Assembly (NCBI RefSeq): GCF_900102635.1
Contig: NZ_FMZQ01000007.1
Span: forward strand, 184,273 to 248,272
DNA: 64,000 nucleotides
Origin: Ectopseudomonas chengduensis
Lineage (GTDB): Bacteria > Pseudomonadota > Gammaproteobacteria > Pseudomonadales > Pseudomonadaceae
Reading direction: 5' to 3'
The notes under the pieces are model-generated. The model worked only from the letters and a program-made list of their open reading frames with translations, searched no databases and had not been told where the DNA came from. Of the stretch, positions 1-8,318 are shown piece by piece (position 1 is the first letter of the stretch; each line of letters begins with the position of its first letter). The translations under genes and the position numbers were made by a program.

Positions 1-15
1 AACGCTGCCCGCATA

Positions 16-657
16 TCAGTTCCCCGCGTGGGCCGGGCTCAGCTTGTTGAGCTGAGCAAGCAGGGCGTATTGGTTCTGGCCCGTTTTCCAAGTCAACGCC
101 TGTACCTGACCCTGAACAAGGCGCTTTTGGCCACTGGTGTTGACGTTGGCTACAGCGTCAGCTTCCTTGGCCCCGAATTGCAATTGGATGGTGCTATCGA
201 TCTCGGCTTGCGCTGTCGCGTTGTCAGCCGGCCGTGCCGCAAAAACAGTGATCGAATAGCCCGTCTTGAATGGCGTCAGTTCATTCGTTACTTCGGTGCT
301 GCCATTCTCCAACTGCTTGACCTTCACCGAGTTCACGAAGTCAGTCTTTTGGCTTGCAGTAACGCCCGGAATCCCATTGTCGAGCATGGCCACGCGAGGC
401 TTGTAGAGAACGGTGTAGGCCTTGGAAGACTTGTCCGCGAACGCTGCCATAGCTTCATCCAGGGTCGTTGCTTGCTCGGCGGCCTTGCTCTTTTCATCCA
501 GCCCTTCGAGTTGATTCTCGAAGCGGATGATCACCATTTCATAGGTGACAATATGGTTGGCGTCGGCCGCTGCGTTGCCCTGCGTTTCGGCAAAGGTTGC
601 CTGGCTGGCCAGCAGCACGAGCGCGGCGGCAGTGATCAGACTTTTGATAATTTTCAC
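16..657 (-). CDS. Putative secreted protein of unknown function
   Basis: This 213-residue protein is read from a GTG at 657 behind a GAGGA ribosome-binding site. Residues 1-23 form a clear signal peptide: a Lys-containing start, a hydrophobic run (LITAAALVLLASQ) and a likely cleavage site after ATFA. No further membrane segment is visible, so the mature protein is probably periplasmic or exported. I do not recognise a family. It is the last gene of a leftward operon behind a DUF3137-like and a LemA-family gene, 27 bp after LemA, which suggests an envelope-related role; that is inference from position only. Confidence 0.75.
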   Translation of the reverse strand: MKIIKSLITAAALVLLASQATFAETQGNAAADANHIVTYEMVIIRFENQLEGLDEKSKAAEQATTLDEAMAAFADKSSKAYTVLYKPRVAMLDNGIPGVTASQKTDFVNSVKVKQLENGSTEVTNELTPFKTGYSITVFAARPADNATAQAEIDSTIQLQFGAKEADAVANVNTSGQKRLVQGQVQALTWKTGQNQYALLAQLNKLSPAHAGN

Positions 658-684
658 GGTGTGCGTCCTCTCGTTCGGTGTGGT

Positions 685-1254
685 TCAGAAGTTCGGCTTG
701 TAGTCGAAGCCTTTCTCGGCTTCGGCATCGCTGAACGGAGTAATGGCGTTCTTCTTGTTCATCGTGCTGTTGACGAGCGAACCGGGGAACATCTGAATGG
801 AGTTGTTGAAGCCCTCGACCTCTCGGTTGAAGATCACCACGGCAGCGCCGACGTTTTCTTGCTGTTCAGCAATCTCACGCATGAGGTTGTTCATGACTTC
901 GGAGGCCTTCAGGTCTGGGTAGGCTTCGACTGCAATGCGCAAGCCGCTCATAAGGGCTTTGGTAGCCTTTTCCGCATTCACCAGGGCGTTACCGTCAGCC
1001 TCGGCCGGAAGCGCAGCGATGGCGCTGCGCAGGCGCGTAATGTCGGTCATAACGCGCTGCTCATAGTCTTGGTAGCTGGCGACCTGCTGTTGCAGCGCGT
1101 CGAGCACTTTCGTCTTCTGGCGCTCGTAGGTGAGGACATCCGCCCAGGCGCGCTGGGCGCGGTTGTAGCCGCCAATGATGCCGTTGTAGAGGGCGATCAC
1201 GAAGCCAATAGTGATCACGGCCAGGCCGATTGCAACGATGACAGAAAGGTCCAT
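685..1254 (-). CDS. lemA: LemA family protein
   Basis: This 189-residue protein matches the LemA family. It has one N-terminal membrane segment (about residues 4-25), the conserved stretch YNGIIGGYNRAQRAWADV, then a long helical region and an AYPDLKASE-like motif near residue 110, followed by the NREVEGFN block. LemA proteins are membrane-anchored helical-bundle proteins whose biochemical role is not settled. The start lies 3 bp after the stop of the upstream gene, so translation is probably coupled. A LemA gene next to a DUF3137-type gene is a common pairing. Confidence 0.9.
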   Translation of the reverse strand: MDLSVIVAIGLAVITIGFVIALYNGIIGGYNRAQRAWADVLTYERQKTKVLDALQQQVASYQDYEQRVMTDITRLRSAIAALPAEADGNALVNAEKATKALMSGLRIAVEAYPDLKASEVMNNLMREIAEQQENVGAAVVIFNREVEGFNNSIQMFPGSLVNSTMNKKNAITPFSDAEAEKGFDYKPNF

Positions 1255-1257
1255 CGC

Positions 1258-2364
1258 TCAGTTCTCCGTTTGGGTTTTGGTAGGGGTTGGTAGGCTGAAG
1301 TTGTCGTCGTGTTGGTCGGCCAGCCTGTGAGCCATTGCTAACACTTGGGTGAGATTGGGGAGCCGTACGCCGGCATTGATAAGCCGGTAGAAGTCGTCTG
1401 GCGAAGCCAGGTCGCAACTCATGTCGAAGTCGAGCAGCGTGCTGTTCTCGAAACTGAGGCAAAGCCTGCCGCCAAGTGAAAACTCCAGATTCAAGCCTTC
1501 GAGCTGTTCACGCATTCTGAGGAGATGCAGCACCGTAACCGGCTTTGCAAATTTGACGCATCCCATGGTTGACGTGCCCGTCAGCACAAAGGCCCTGTTG
1601 AAATCGCTGGAAGAGGTTTCAAAGGAGTGTTCGAAGTCGACAGCGGATTGACCATTGGATCGCAGAGAGACGCCTTCTACCCATGGGAAGTCGATCACCA
1701 GGCTGTAGCGGTCGAAATGGTCATAGACGGTCTTGGTTCTGGTTCGAAAACCGCCTCGACCATCAGATACGCGCTCGGTCACCACTCGCTTGTTCACGTA
1801 ATGCATTTGGCAGTAGGTGTACGAGAGCTGGTGGGTTTCCCCTGTGTATGACGAAGTGAGCGCAAGCTTGATGTCTCGACTGTGGTTACCGCGCGAGTAA
1901 TCGCCAAATTCTTTTAGCAGTCTTGTCAGCAGCTTCTCATTACCCATTGGGACTGGAACCAGTCCGGCCGTGATGCGAGAGGATCGCCGGGCGATATCCT
2001 CCGAAAGGTTTGGCAGCAAACTCGCGCGACTACCCATGAAGGCAAAGCAGGCCAAGGTAGACGTGCCGAAAAACACGGCAAGTCCAATTTGCACCAGTTG
2101 GTGATCGACCCCTGTGGCTTGAGCTACCCAGGCCTTCATCTCGGGCGAGCCCCAAATCGCGAACGCGATAGCTGCAAGCGCCAGGGCTCCCAGCACGATT
2201 GCGGCGGCCTTTGGCTTGGTTTGATCGAACTCCAAGGGGCCCTTGAATGCCCGCACGATCTGCACCGCCTTAAGCAGGCTCTCCTTCGACGTCGATTTTT
2301 CGGCAGTCGCTGTTGCCTGCTCGATCATGCCCAGCAGGCGACCATTGTGAGTGCGATTCCCCAT
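1258..2364 (-). CDS. DUF3137-like membrane protein
   Basis: The ATG at 2364 is preferred over a longer reading because GAGGGA lies just upstream; it gives 368 residues. Two membrane segments are visible at about residues 54-72 and 92-112, followed by a soluble domain. The C-terminal part (an F..AFVLTG segment, a PVTVLHLLRMREQLEGL helix, then a LCLSFEN strand) has the pattern of DUF3137 proteins, which often sit beside LemA genes. This is the first gene of the leftward operon and is transcribed from the divergent control region at 2422-2480. The DUF3137 assignment is by pattern and gene pairing; the function is unknown. Confidence 0.72.
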   Translation of the reverse strand: MGNRTHNGRLLGMIEQATATAEKSTSKESLLKAVQIVRAFKGPLEFDQTKPKAAAIVLGALALAAIAFAIWGSPEMKAWVAQATGVDHQLVQIGLAVFFGTSTLACFAFMGSRASLLPNLSEDIARRSSRITAGLVPVPMGNEKLLTRLLKEFGDYSRGNHSRDIKLALTSSYTGETHQLSYTYCQMHYVNKRVVTERVSDGRGGFRTRTKTVYDHFDRYSLVIDFPWVEGVSLRSNGQSAVDFEHSFETSSSDFNRAFVLTGTSTMGCVKFAKPVTVLHLLRMREQLEGLNLEFSLGGRLCLSFENSTLLDFDMSCDLASPDDFYRLINAGVRLPNLTQVLAMAHRLADQHDDNFSLPTPTKTQTEN

Positions 2365-2421
2365 TGTTCCCTCTGTGTTCGAAAAAGGCGCGCGTGGCTG
2401 CAATGAATTATGGATGACGCA

Positions 2422-2480
2422 AATATAAACCATAGTTTGTGAAAAGCAAGGATTGACACAAACTATAGTTTATCTAGAAT
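2422..2480. promoter_or_regulatory. Divergent promoters with paired 17-bp operators
   Basis: The rightward promoter is TTGACA (2453-2458), 16 bp, TAGAAT (2475-2480). The leftward promoter, read on the minus strand, is TTGCTT (2449-2444), 16 bp, TATATT (2427-2422). Each spacer holds one copy of ATAAACYATAGTTTGTG, at 2425-2441 (plus) and 2473-2457 (minus). The copies differ at one base, face each other across 15 bp, and contain the palindrome AAACTATAGTTT. A repressor bound there would cover both promoters. The regulator is not identified. Confidence 0.75.
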
Positions 2481-2514
2481 GAAGGCGTGAATATGCCAAT
2501 CGAGGTGGCTCGCC

Positions 2515-2949
2515 ATGAATACCGCAGAGGTCGCAAACCTCCGAATCGAGGCCCAGGAGTGTAAAGGCGACAAGGGTCTGCGCGCCCTTCAGTCTGTTTT
2601 TGGAGGTGCCAGCCTGGAGCGTCGAGCACTGATCATGGCATGCGCCAAGCTGCTCTCGCCGAGCGCAACCCTTGAGGGAAGCTGGTGCGCCTATCAATTG
2701 AGTAATGGCGGTTTTTTCATGACGCCGCCCGCACCTCTGCGCATCGAGATACCTGCAGCAGGTGTTGATCTCCATCTTTGCACCGAGGCGGCGGGCGTGG
2801 TTTGCAGCCTGTATGCGTATGAAAGGCTGGCTGAGCTGAGCGGCGGCGCTCGATTCGTCGTGCTCCGTGAGCGGTTGATGGCTTACGCCAGGCAAAGACC
2901 TGATCGCACTGCGATCCTGGAATGTCTTTGCCAGCGTGATGGACAGTGA
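2515..2949 (+). CDS. Hypothetical protein, first gene of the AAA+ ATPase operon
   Basis: This 144-residue soluble protein starts at ATG 2515 behind GAGGTGG. It lies downstream of a strong TTGACA/TAGAAT promoter with an internal operator. I recognise no domain; there is no signal peptide or membrane segment. It precedes a second small gene and an AAA+ ATPase in the same orientation, so it may be a partner or adaptor of the ATPase. That is inference from position. Confidence 0.7.
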   Translation: MNTAEVANLRIEAQECKGDKGLRALQSVFGGASLERRALIMACAKLLSPSATLEGSWCAYQLSNGGFFMTPPAPLRIEIPAAGVDLHLCTEAAGVVCSLYAYERLAELSGGARFVVLRERLMAYARQRPDRTAILECLCQRDGQ

Positions 2950-3013
2950 AAACAGGACTCAACAGTCAGGCCGTCCAGGCCGCGCAGAAGCGGTCGGTGT
3001 GCAAGGAGAGCTT

Positions 3014-3445
3014 ATGAGCGGTGTAGAAGAGGCGGCTCAGCAGGGGTTCACTCATGTCCGTACTTCGGCGGGCTGGGTCCCGTTGGAGGCATGGACCTAT
3101 GAAAAGCGCGAGGGCTTGGTTCTCGATCAGGCGCGCCTTCTTGGTGAGCCGCGCCCGCTTAGCACACTTGGAAACTTGGCGTCAGATGGCGAAGGCCATG
3201 GCTGTGCCCGCGATGTTTGGGAGCTGGCCATCATGAAACGTCCGCATGGTGTTCGGGTTTCGTTCAGCAATTACGCCGGCACCGGACGGGCCCGTCACAT
3301 GCTCAGCACATGGCCCCGTATCAGCGAACACCTTCACAAACTTGGACTGCCTGCCCAGGACACGCTCCTCATTGAGGCTGGTATCACGGGTGGTGGCGAA
3401 TTCACCATCCAGGCCCTCGGGGTCACCATCCGAACTCTCAAGTAG
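3014..3445 (+). CDS. Hypothetical protein upstream of the AAA+ ATPase
   Basis: The ATG at 3014 follows GGAGAG at good spacing and gives 143 residues; an in-frame ATG at 2936 overlaps the previous gene and has no comparable ribosome-binding site. The protein is soluble and has no motif I recognise. It ends 33 bp before the AAA+ ATPase gene, consistent with one transcript from the promoter at 2453-2480. Confidence 0.65.
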   Translation: MSGVEEAAQQGFTHVRTSAGWVPLEAWTYEKREGLVLDQARLLGEPRPLSTLGNLASDGEGHGCARDVWELAIMKRPHGVRVSFSNYAGTGRARHMLSTWPRISEHLHKLGLPAQDTLLIEAGITGGGEFTIQALGVTIRTLK

Positions 3446-3478
3446 CAGCTACTGAACGATTTTGCTTAAGGAACGATC

Positions 3479-5131
3479 ATGCACGTCACTCTGGAAAAAG
3501 AACTTGCTGACAAATTCGACAGTTCCCTAGAAGAGGGCGGTTTCACCGAGCTAAGGGAGCGTCTCGGTATCCGCAAAGGTCTCGACACCCACCGTTCGAC
3601 AAGCATCGGCGTCGAACTGATGCTCATGGATGGAAATGCTCTGGAGCTTCTTTACGGGCTCGCCAAGGAGGCTGGCGACCGCGCAACGCATATGGCCGTC
3701 AAAAGCTATCAGTCCATCATCACTGAGCCCGAGTCCAGCCGAATCAGCAGTCTGAAGATGTTGATCCCCGGTCTGATCACTTACCTGAAAAAGCATTACA
3801 TCAAGGGCTATCTGTTCAAGGTGGACGAATCCGGTAACCCGGAGCCCTATCTCGTCCACAAGATGAAGTATGACGAAGGTGATCGTCGAACCAAGGAAGC
3901 TCCGTCCGTGACCGTGACGCTATTGGCCAATTCGCTTTCATTGACCTGGAACAGTCGCACAGAGCGTTGCGAGAGCGGCGACGGTTCGATGAAGACCTTC
4001 AACATACACTTCAACAGCAACGACATTGCGAAGGCAAAGGTGCCTGAGCTGCTTGCGAATGAAGGCTTCGTGATCGAGACAGAAGACCTTCATGAAGCGC
4101 ATGCAGAGCATCTTCGTCTGTTCCAGCGGTATCAGCCGATGCAGCACCAGCAGTTCCGTTGTACCGGCAAAGCGCTCATGCAGACGGGCAATAGCTGGTC
4201 GCGAAACATTGTCGACCTGAGCCCGGAAGGCACCAAGGCAGTGAGCGAAGAGTCGCTAGCCGGTCGCAAGTTCGTCCCGCATGCGTCGCGCGAGTTTTGG
4301 GAGAAGCATGGGGTAGAGGAGGGATTCGATGAGATTCCGTATCACTGCCACCTGCTGATGTACAACCTCGACCTGCACGACATGATGCGTGTGCACGTGG
4401 CCAATGTTCGGCCCTACGAGTACAAGCCGGAGCTGCGCGACAAGCTGGTGCTGCCGAGCAACCATCGCGACTTGATCGAGATTCTGGCGACGGATATGGA
4501 CGTACTGATGGACGATATCGTCGATGGCAAGTCGGGCGGTACGACCATTCTCTGTGTCGGTGAACCTGGCCTGGGTAAGACCCTGACGGCGGAGGTTTAT
4601 TCGGAGGTGATCAAGCGGCCGCTGTTCCGGGTCCATTCCGGACTTCTGGGAATCAGTCCGGAGGCAGTGTCAAAGAACCTCAAGTACATTCTTGACCGTG
4701 CTCAGCGCTGGGGCGCTGTGCTGCTGCTTGATGAAGCGGATGTGTATATCCGGGCGCGCGGAAATGACATTGAACACAACGCTGTTGTGGCTGAGTTTCT
4801 GCGGACCCTCGAATACTTCAGTGGCTTGCTCTTCATGACCACGAACCGCTCGAAGGACGTGGATGATGCGATCCTCTCGCGCTGCATTGCGGTTGTGAAA
4901 TACGAGTTGCCCAGCCCCGAGGATGCCAAGGCCATTTGGCAAGTACTCTCGAAGCAGTTCGATCTAGACCTGGGTGAGGCGCTGATCAATGGCCTGGTTG
5001 AGGCTTTTCCCAAGGCAAGCGGGCGGGACATCAAGGAGCTGCTGAAGCTCACCTCGAAGTGGGTCCGCCGCAGAGACATTTCGTTCAGTGTCGATGCGTT
5101 CCGCCAGTGCGGTCAGTTCCGGGGTCTCTGA
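3479..5131 (+). CDS. AAA+ family ATPase
   Basis: This 550-residue protein starts at ATG 3479 behind AAGGAA. Residues 1 to about 330 form an N-terminal region I do not recognise. The C-terminal part is an AAA+ module: Walker A GEPGLGKT (about 361-368), Walker B LLLDEAD (about 417-423), a sensor-1 type stretch (LLFMTTNR, about 443-450) and an SRC motif (about 460) where AAA+ proteins place an arginine finger. Such modules drive ATP-dependent remodelling of proteins or nucleic acids. No protease or nuclease domain is fused. It is the third gene of the operon. The substrate is unknown, and the two upstream small proteins are candidate partners. Confidence 0.85.
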   Translation: MHVTLEKELADKFDSSLEEGGFTELRERLGIRKGLDTHRSTSIGVELMLMDGNALELLYGLAKEAGDRATHMAVKSYQSIITEPESSRISSLKMLIPGLITYLKKHYIKGYLFKVDESGNPEPYLVHKMKYDEGDRRTKEAPSVTVTLLANSLSLTWNSRTERCESGDGSMKTFNIHFNSNDIAKAKVPELLANEGFVIETEDLHEAHAEHLRLFQRYQPMQHQQFRCTGKALMQTGNSWSRNIVDLSPEGTKAVSEESLAGRKFVPHASREFWEKHGVEEGFDEIPYHCHLLMYNLDLHDMMRVHVANVRPYEYKPELRDKLVLPSNHRDLIEILATDMDVLMDDIVDGKSGGTTILCVGEPGLGKTLTAEVYSEVIKRPLFRVHSGLLGISPEAVSKNLKYILDRAQRWGAVLLLDEADVYIRARGNDIEHNAVVAEFLRTLEYFSGLLFMTTNRSKDVDDAILSRCIAVVKYELPSPEDAKAIWQVLSKQFDLDLGEALINGLVEAFPKASGRDIKELLKLTSKWVRRRDISFSVDAFRQCGQFRGL

Positions 5132-5184
5132 ACCGGCATCTCCCCCCGGCTCGCCGGGGCCATCAATCAGCTAAGGATTTCTCA

Positions 5185-6246
5185 ATGCTGCGTAAAATGC
5201 TGGTGCTCGTTCTGCTGAGTACTTTGTCCTTCGTTTCGTTCGCTGCCGATCTGAGGGTGGCCACCTGGAATATCCAACGTCTGGGGGAGGGTGGGCAGAA
5301 AAGCTTTCCGGCCATGGCTGAAGTCATTGCCCGCGTGGACTTCATCGCTATTCAGGAAATCATGTCTGAATCCGCACTGGCAGAGTTGCATGATGCTGTC
5401 CAAGCCCGCACGGGGGAGCCCTGGGGCCTTCTGAAGTCCCACCTCATTGGGCGGGGTAGCTACAAGGAGATGTATGCCTTCCTGTGGCGCGAAACTGCTG
5501 TCGAGTACGTGGATGGCGCAGTTGTCTACCTGGATCACGGGGACCGTTTCGCCCGCGAACCACTCTCGGCCAGGTTCAAGAGCACCGGCACAGGTGAAGA
5601 GTTTGTAGCTGCCACCATCCACGTTCTTTACGGACGAAGTGAAGCGGACCGGATTCCGGAGATCGAGGCGTTGGGCGATTACTGGGAGTGGCTGCGTGAG
5701 GTCTATCCGGAGACGCCTACGATGATGGTTATGGGTGATTTCAACCTGCCGCCCTCCCATCGCGCATGGGCGTCAGTGAAGGCTAGTGCGAGACCTCTCG
5801 TAACTCGTGGAGCCAGTACTCTTTCTTCGGTGAACGGCAAATTTGCCAATCTCTATGACAACGTGTGGCTTGGTAATGGCAGCAGCATGGGGGTCACGAG
5901 CGCGGCTGTGCTTGCTTACCCCAAACTCATCGGCTGGACTCACGCGCAAGCGCGGCAGTTTGTCTCCGATCATGCGCCGGTTGTAGCGACCCTAAGTACT
6001 AATCCTGGTGCTGCAAGCGAACAGCTGACCGTTCAAGCGCAACCAACCACGGCCCCGTTCCAAATTGCTGCAAAGCATCCAGACCACTCAGGTGAGGCGA
6101 TGATTCGCGGCAACCGAAACTCAATGATCTTCCACCGCGCCGACTGCCCAAGTTATGGGGATGTGAGCCCTCGTAACCGGGTTGAGTTCGCAACCGCGCA
6201 GGACGCTGAGGAAGCAGGGTATAGGCTCGCCGGAAACTGCCCGTGA
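5185..6246 (+). CDS. Secreted endonuclease/exonuclease/phosphatase-family protein
   Basis: The ATG at 5185 follows AAGGA and opens with a signal peptide (MLRKMLVLVLLSTLSFVSFA), giving 353 residues. The body shows EEP-superfamily motifs: VATWNIQ near the mature start, IAIQE with the metal-binding Glu, MVMGDFNLP in the middle, and SDHAPVVATL near residue 270. This is the DNase I / sphingomyelinase fold that hydrolyses phosphodiesters with a divalent metal. The last 50 residues form a small module (GNRNSMIFHRADCP to AGYRLAGNCP) of a Cys-containing type that often ends exported nucleases. It probably acts outside the cytoplasm. A CG-rich hairpin (5144-5159) separates it from the ATPase gene. Confidence 0.82.
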   Translation: MLRKMLVLVLLSTLSFVSFAADLRVATWNIQRLGEGGQKSFPAMAEVIARVDFIAIQEIMSESALAELHDAVQARTGEPWGLLKSHLIGRGSYKEMYAFLWRETAVEYVDGAVVYLDHGDRFAREPLSARFKSTGTGEEFVAATIHVLYGRSEADRIPEIEALGDYWEWLREVYPETPTMMVMGDFNLPPSHRAWASVKASARPLVTRGASTLSSVNGKFANLYDNVWLGNGSSMGVTSAAVLAYPKLIGWTHAQARQFVSDHAPVVATLSTNPGAASEQLTVQAQPTTAPFQIAAKHPDHSGEAMIRGNRNSMIFHRADCPSYGDVSPRNRVEFATAQDAEEAGYRLAGNCP

Positions 6247-6293
6247 AGACCTGCGCCAGGGCGGTAACAACAAACATGATGAGGATGAAATAG

Positions 6294-6845
6294 ATGGTCG
6301 AGTCTCTGAAAACTGAAGGTCTGCTGGTGCGCGTGAAGGTGCCGCTGGTTGCGTTTGCGATGTCACTGGTGGGGTTGGTGGTCGCCCTGGTTCTGAGGCC
6401 TGATGGGATTCTGCTTGCGGTCGCCACAGGGGCTTTCGTTCTGCTATTTGCATTTCAGGCTTCAATGGCAGCCGCTGCATCTTTGAAAGCATGCAGCTCT
6501 ACGAATGGTCCTGGTAGTTCTGCGCGGAGAAAATTCGCCCTTGGCGTGTTTTGGGCCTGGCTGGCACTAATCATGTTCACCGTTTGCTACAACCCCGCTC
6601 TTGCAGCATCAACCGTGGGGGGCTTCGTTGTCGATACCGTTTTAGGTGGGGCGCTTTTATGGTGCATGGCGCTGAGCGGTATTGCTGGGTATGAGGCCTT
6701 TCAGTTGACTCGCGCCGGGCAGCCTGAAGAAGCGGCAACTGTTGCTGTTCCAAGTCATGATCCAGAACTTGTTTCACAGCGGGCGAGGGTGGCCAGTAAT
6801 GTTTCGCTTGAACAAGGTCAGCAGAATGAACGTCACGACGGCTAG
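6294..6845 (+). CDS. Hypothetical integral membrane protein
   Basis: This 183-residue protein starts at ATG 6294 behind GAGGATG. It shows about four hydrophobic segments, at roughly residues 15-35, 40-60, 82-100 and 108-130, then a polar tail. I recognise no family. It follows the secreted EEP-fold enzyme by 47 bp in the same orientation. Confidence 0.65.
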   Translation: MVESLKTEGLLVRVKVPLVAFAMSLVGLVVALVLRPDGILLAVATGAFVLLFAFQASMAAAASLKACSSTNGPGSSARRKFALGVFWAWLALIMFTVCYNPALAASTVGGFVVDTVLGGALLWCMALSGIAGYEAFQLTRAGQPEEAATVAVPSHDPELVSQRARVASNVSLEQGQQNERHDG

Positions 6846-6895
6846 AATGAGAGCGTAGGCGTTCAGTCAGTAGTAGGCATAGTGGAAGATACCTT

Positions 6896-7993
6896 GTGAA
6901 TTTGAGAGCAGTTTGGATCGTTGTAGGCAGCGTGGTTGTCGGTGGTTGCAGCTTGAAAGAGCCAGTTCCCTACACCTATGTTGACCCTGACCCCGTGTAT
7001 CGCGAGCCTGCGGACTACACGATTATTGAGCCTGCCGAGCAGGTGCAATCTGCCTATCGCGAGCCCGTAGAGGTGTCCGATCCTACAAGTCAGATTGAGG
7101 GTTCGGTGACCGTGGTTGGTGGGGAGGAAATGACCCCTCTGGCGATCAGCCAGGCACTCCGTGATGCTAAGGCTGCGCAATCCTCCGGCGATGTCGCCCT
7201 GATGATGAGTCTGCTGGAGCAGGCTGCAACTCTCGGTAGCTTACAAGCTCATTATGAGCTTGCGCGCCACCTGATGTCCGGCGATGCAGGAGAGAAGAAT
7301 CCTGCGCGTGCGATTGAGCATCTGAGGCTGGCGGATGAAATGGGGTATGGTCAGGCTACCCGTGTTCTCGCCTGGCTATATCTCAAAGGTGAAGTGGTTC
7401 CCCTTGACCTTGCGCAAGGGCAATCGCTGATGGAAAAAGCCGCCACAACAAGCGTCCGTGCTAAGCGAGAAGCCGGTCTGCTGTACGCCAACATCTATCA
7501 ACCCAATCTGAACGATCCAACGAAGGGCGCGGCCTATCTGGAGGAGGCGTACGCTTCCGGTGATCCCGAAGCGGCCTATTTTCTGTTCGGTCTTCTCTCT
7601 AAGAGCAGTCAACCCAGCGCGGCCGAGGCTTTAGACTTCGCTGCGAATGCAGGTCATCCCAAGGCACTTTTCTTGAAGGCCCAGAATGAACTGGCAACTG
7701 GAGACCGAGTTACCGCTGGTGATCTGATGAAACGTGCGGCACTGACCGGTGATGCGGAAGCAATGTACCAGTACGCTACCAATGTTCAGATTGGCAATTT
7801 TCCATCGCTGGAAAGCGATCTCGAAGCGTACGTTTGGTATTCGATTGCCGCATCAAGAGGCCATGCTCGTGCCAAGCAAGAGTTGGCTGCCATAGCGGGC
7901 GTTCGTACTATTCTCGATCATGAACAACCTGGGGTGATAGATCAGGCGGTGGCGGATACATCAGCCCTCATTGCACCTTGGCGCAAGCAATAA
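6896..7993 (+). CDS. Sel1-like repeat lipoprotein
   Basis: Read from GTG 6896, this 365-residue protein begins with a lipoprotein signal ending in the lipobox VGGC (Cys about residue 18), so it should be lipid-anchored in the envelope. After a Pro/Glu-rich linker come several Sel1-type helical repeats (for example AHYELARHLMSGD, QATRVLAWLYLKGE and AAYFLFGLLS). Sel1 repeats form alpha-solenoid scaffolds for protein-protein contacts. The start is the least certain point because the ribosome-binding site is weak (GGAAG). The binding partner is unknown. Confidence 0.8.
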   Translation: MNLRAVWIVVGSVVVGGCSLKEPVPYTYVDPDPVYREPADYTIIEPAEQVQSAYREPVEVSDPTSQIEGSVTVVGGEEMTPLAISQALRDAKAAQSSGDVALMMSLLEQAATLGSLQAHYELARHLMSGDAGEKNPARAIEHLRLADEMGYGQATRVLAWLYLKGEVVPLDLAQGQSLMEKAATTSVRAKREAGLLYANIYQPNLNDPTKGAAYLEEAYASGDPEAAYFLFGLLSKSSQPSAAEALDFAANAGHPKALFLKAQNELATGDRVTAGDLMKRAALTGDAEAMYQYATNVQIGNFPSLESDLEAYVWYSIAASRGHARAKQELAAIAGVRTILDHEQPGVIDQAVADTSALIAPWRKQ

Positions 7994-8013
7994 ACGGGTG
8001 GGGGAGTGCATGT

Positions 8014-8307
8014 ATGCCGTGTTGTAGCATTGAACAGTTCGTGACCGAGTTTTCCGAGTATTGGTTTCGAGCCAAGCATTCCCCTTCACCTCTGCTCATC
8101 GATTGGGAGCGTGCTTGCCGCGACTGGAGGCGATATCACTGTACGGCTGCCGAAGCCGTTTCAATGCAGGTCAGGGACCTCTTGCTTGAGGCAGAGTACA
8201 TCTGGCTTTCAGGTTATGGCGGTAGTCCTGGCAATGGCGATGATAGAGGCCCCGGCTTCCCGTGGACGCCTTCTCCGCTTCCATCTGGACTGCAATCAAT
8301 TGCGTAA
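8014..8307 (+). CDS. Small hypothetical protein
   Basis: The ATG at 8014 follows GGGGGAG and gives 97 residues. The protein is rich in Trp and charged residues, has a Cys pair at its start and a Gly/Pro-rich tail, and no recognised domain. It lies between the Sel1 lipoprotein gene and the GNAT-like gene, all rightward and tightly spaced. Confidence 0.55.
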   Translation: MPCCSIEQFVTEFSEYWFRAKHSPSPLLIDWERACRDWRRYHCTAAEAVSMQVRDLLLEAEYIWLSGYGGSPGNGDDRGPGFPWTPSPLPSGLQSIA

Positions 8308-8318
8308 GGAGCGCGCTT

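Noticed and set aside
28..1293. Long rightward open frame of 421 codons
   Set aside because: It lies antisense to the LemA and secreted-protein genes, which have ribosome-binding sites, a signal peptide and family matches. It is a high-GC shadow.
5144..5159. CCCCGG/CCGGGG hairpin between the AAA+ ATPase and EEP-fold genes as a terminator
   Set aside because: It has no T-run, and the next gene begins shortly after with a good ribosome-binding site, so readthrough is likely.
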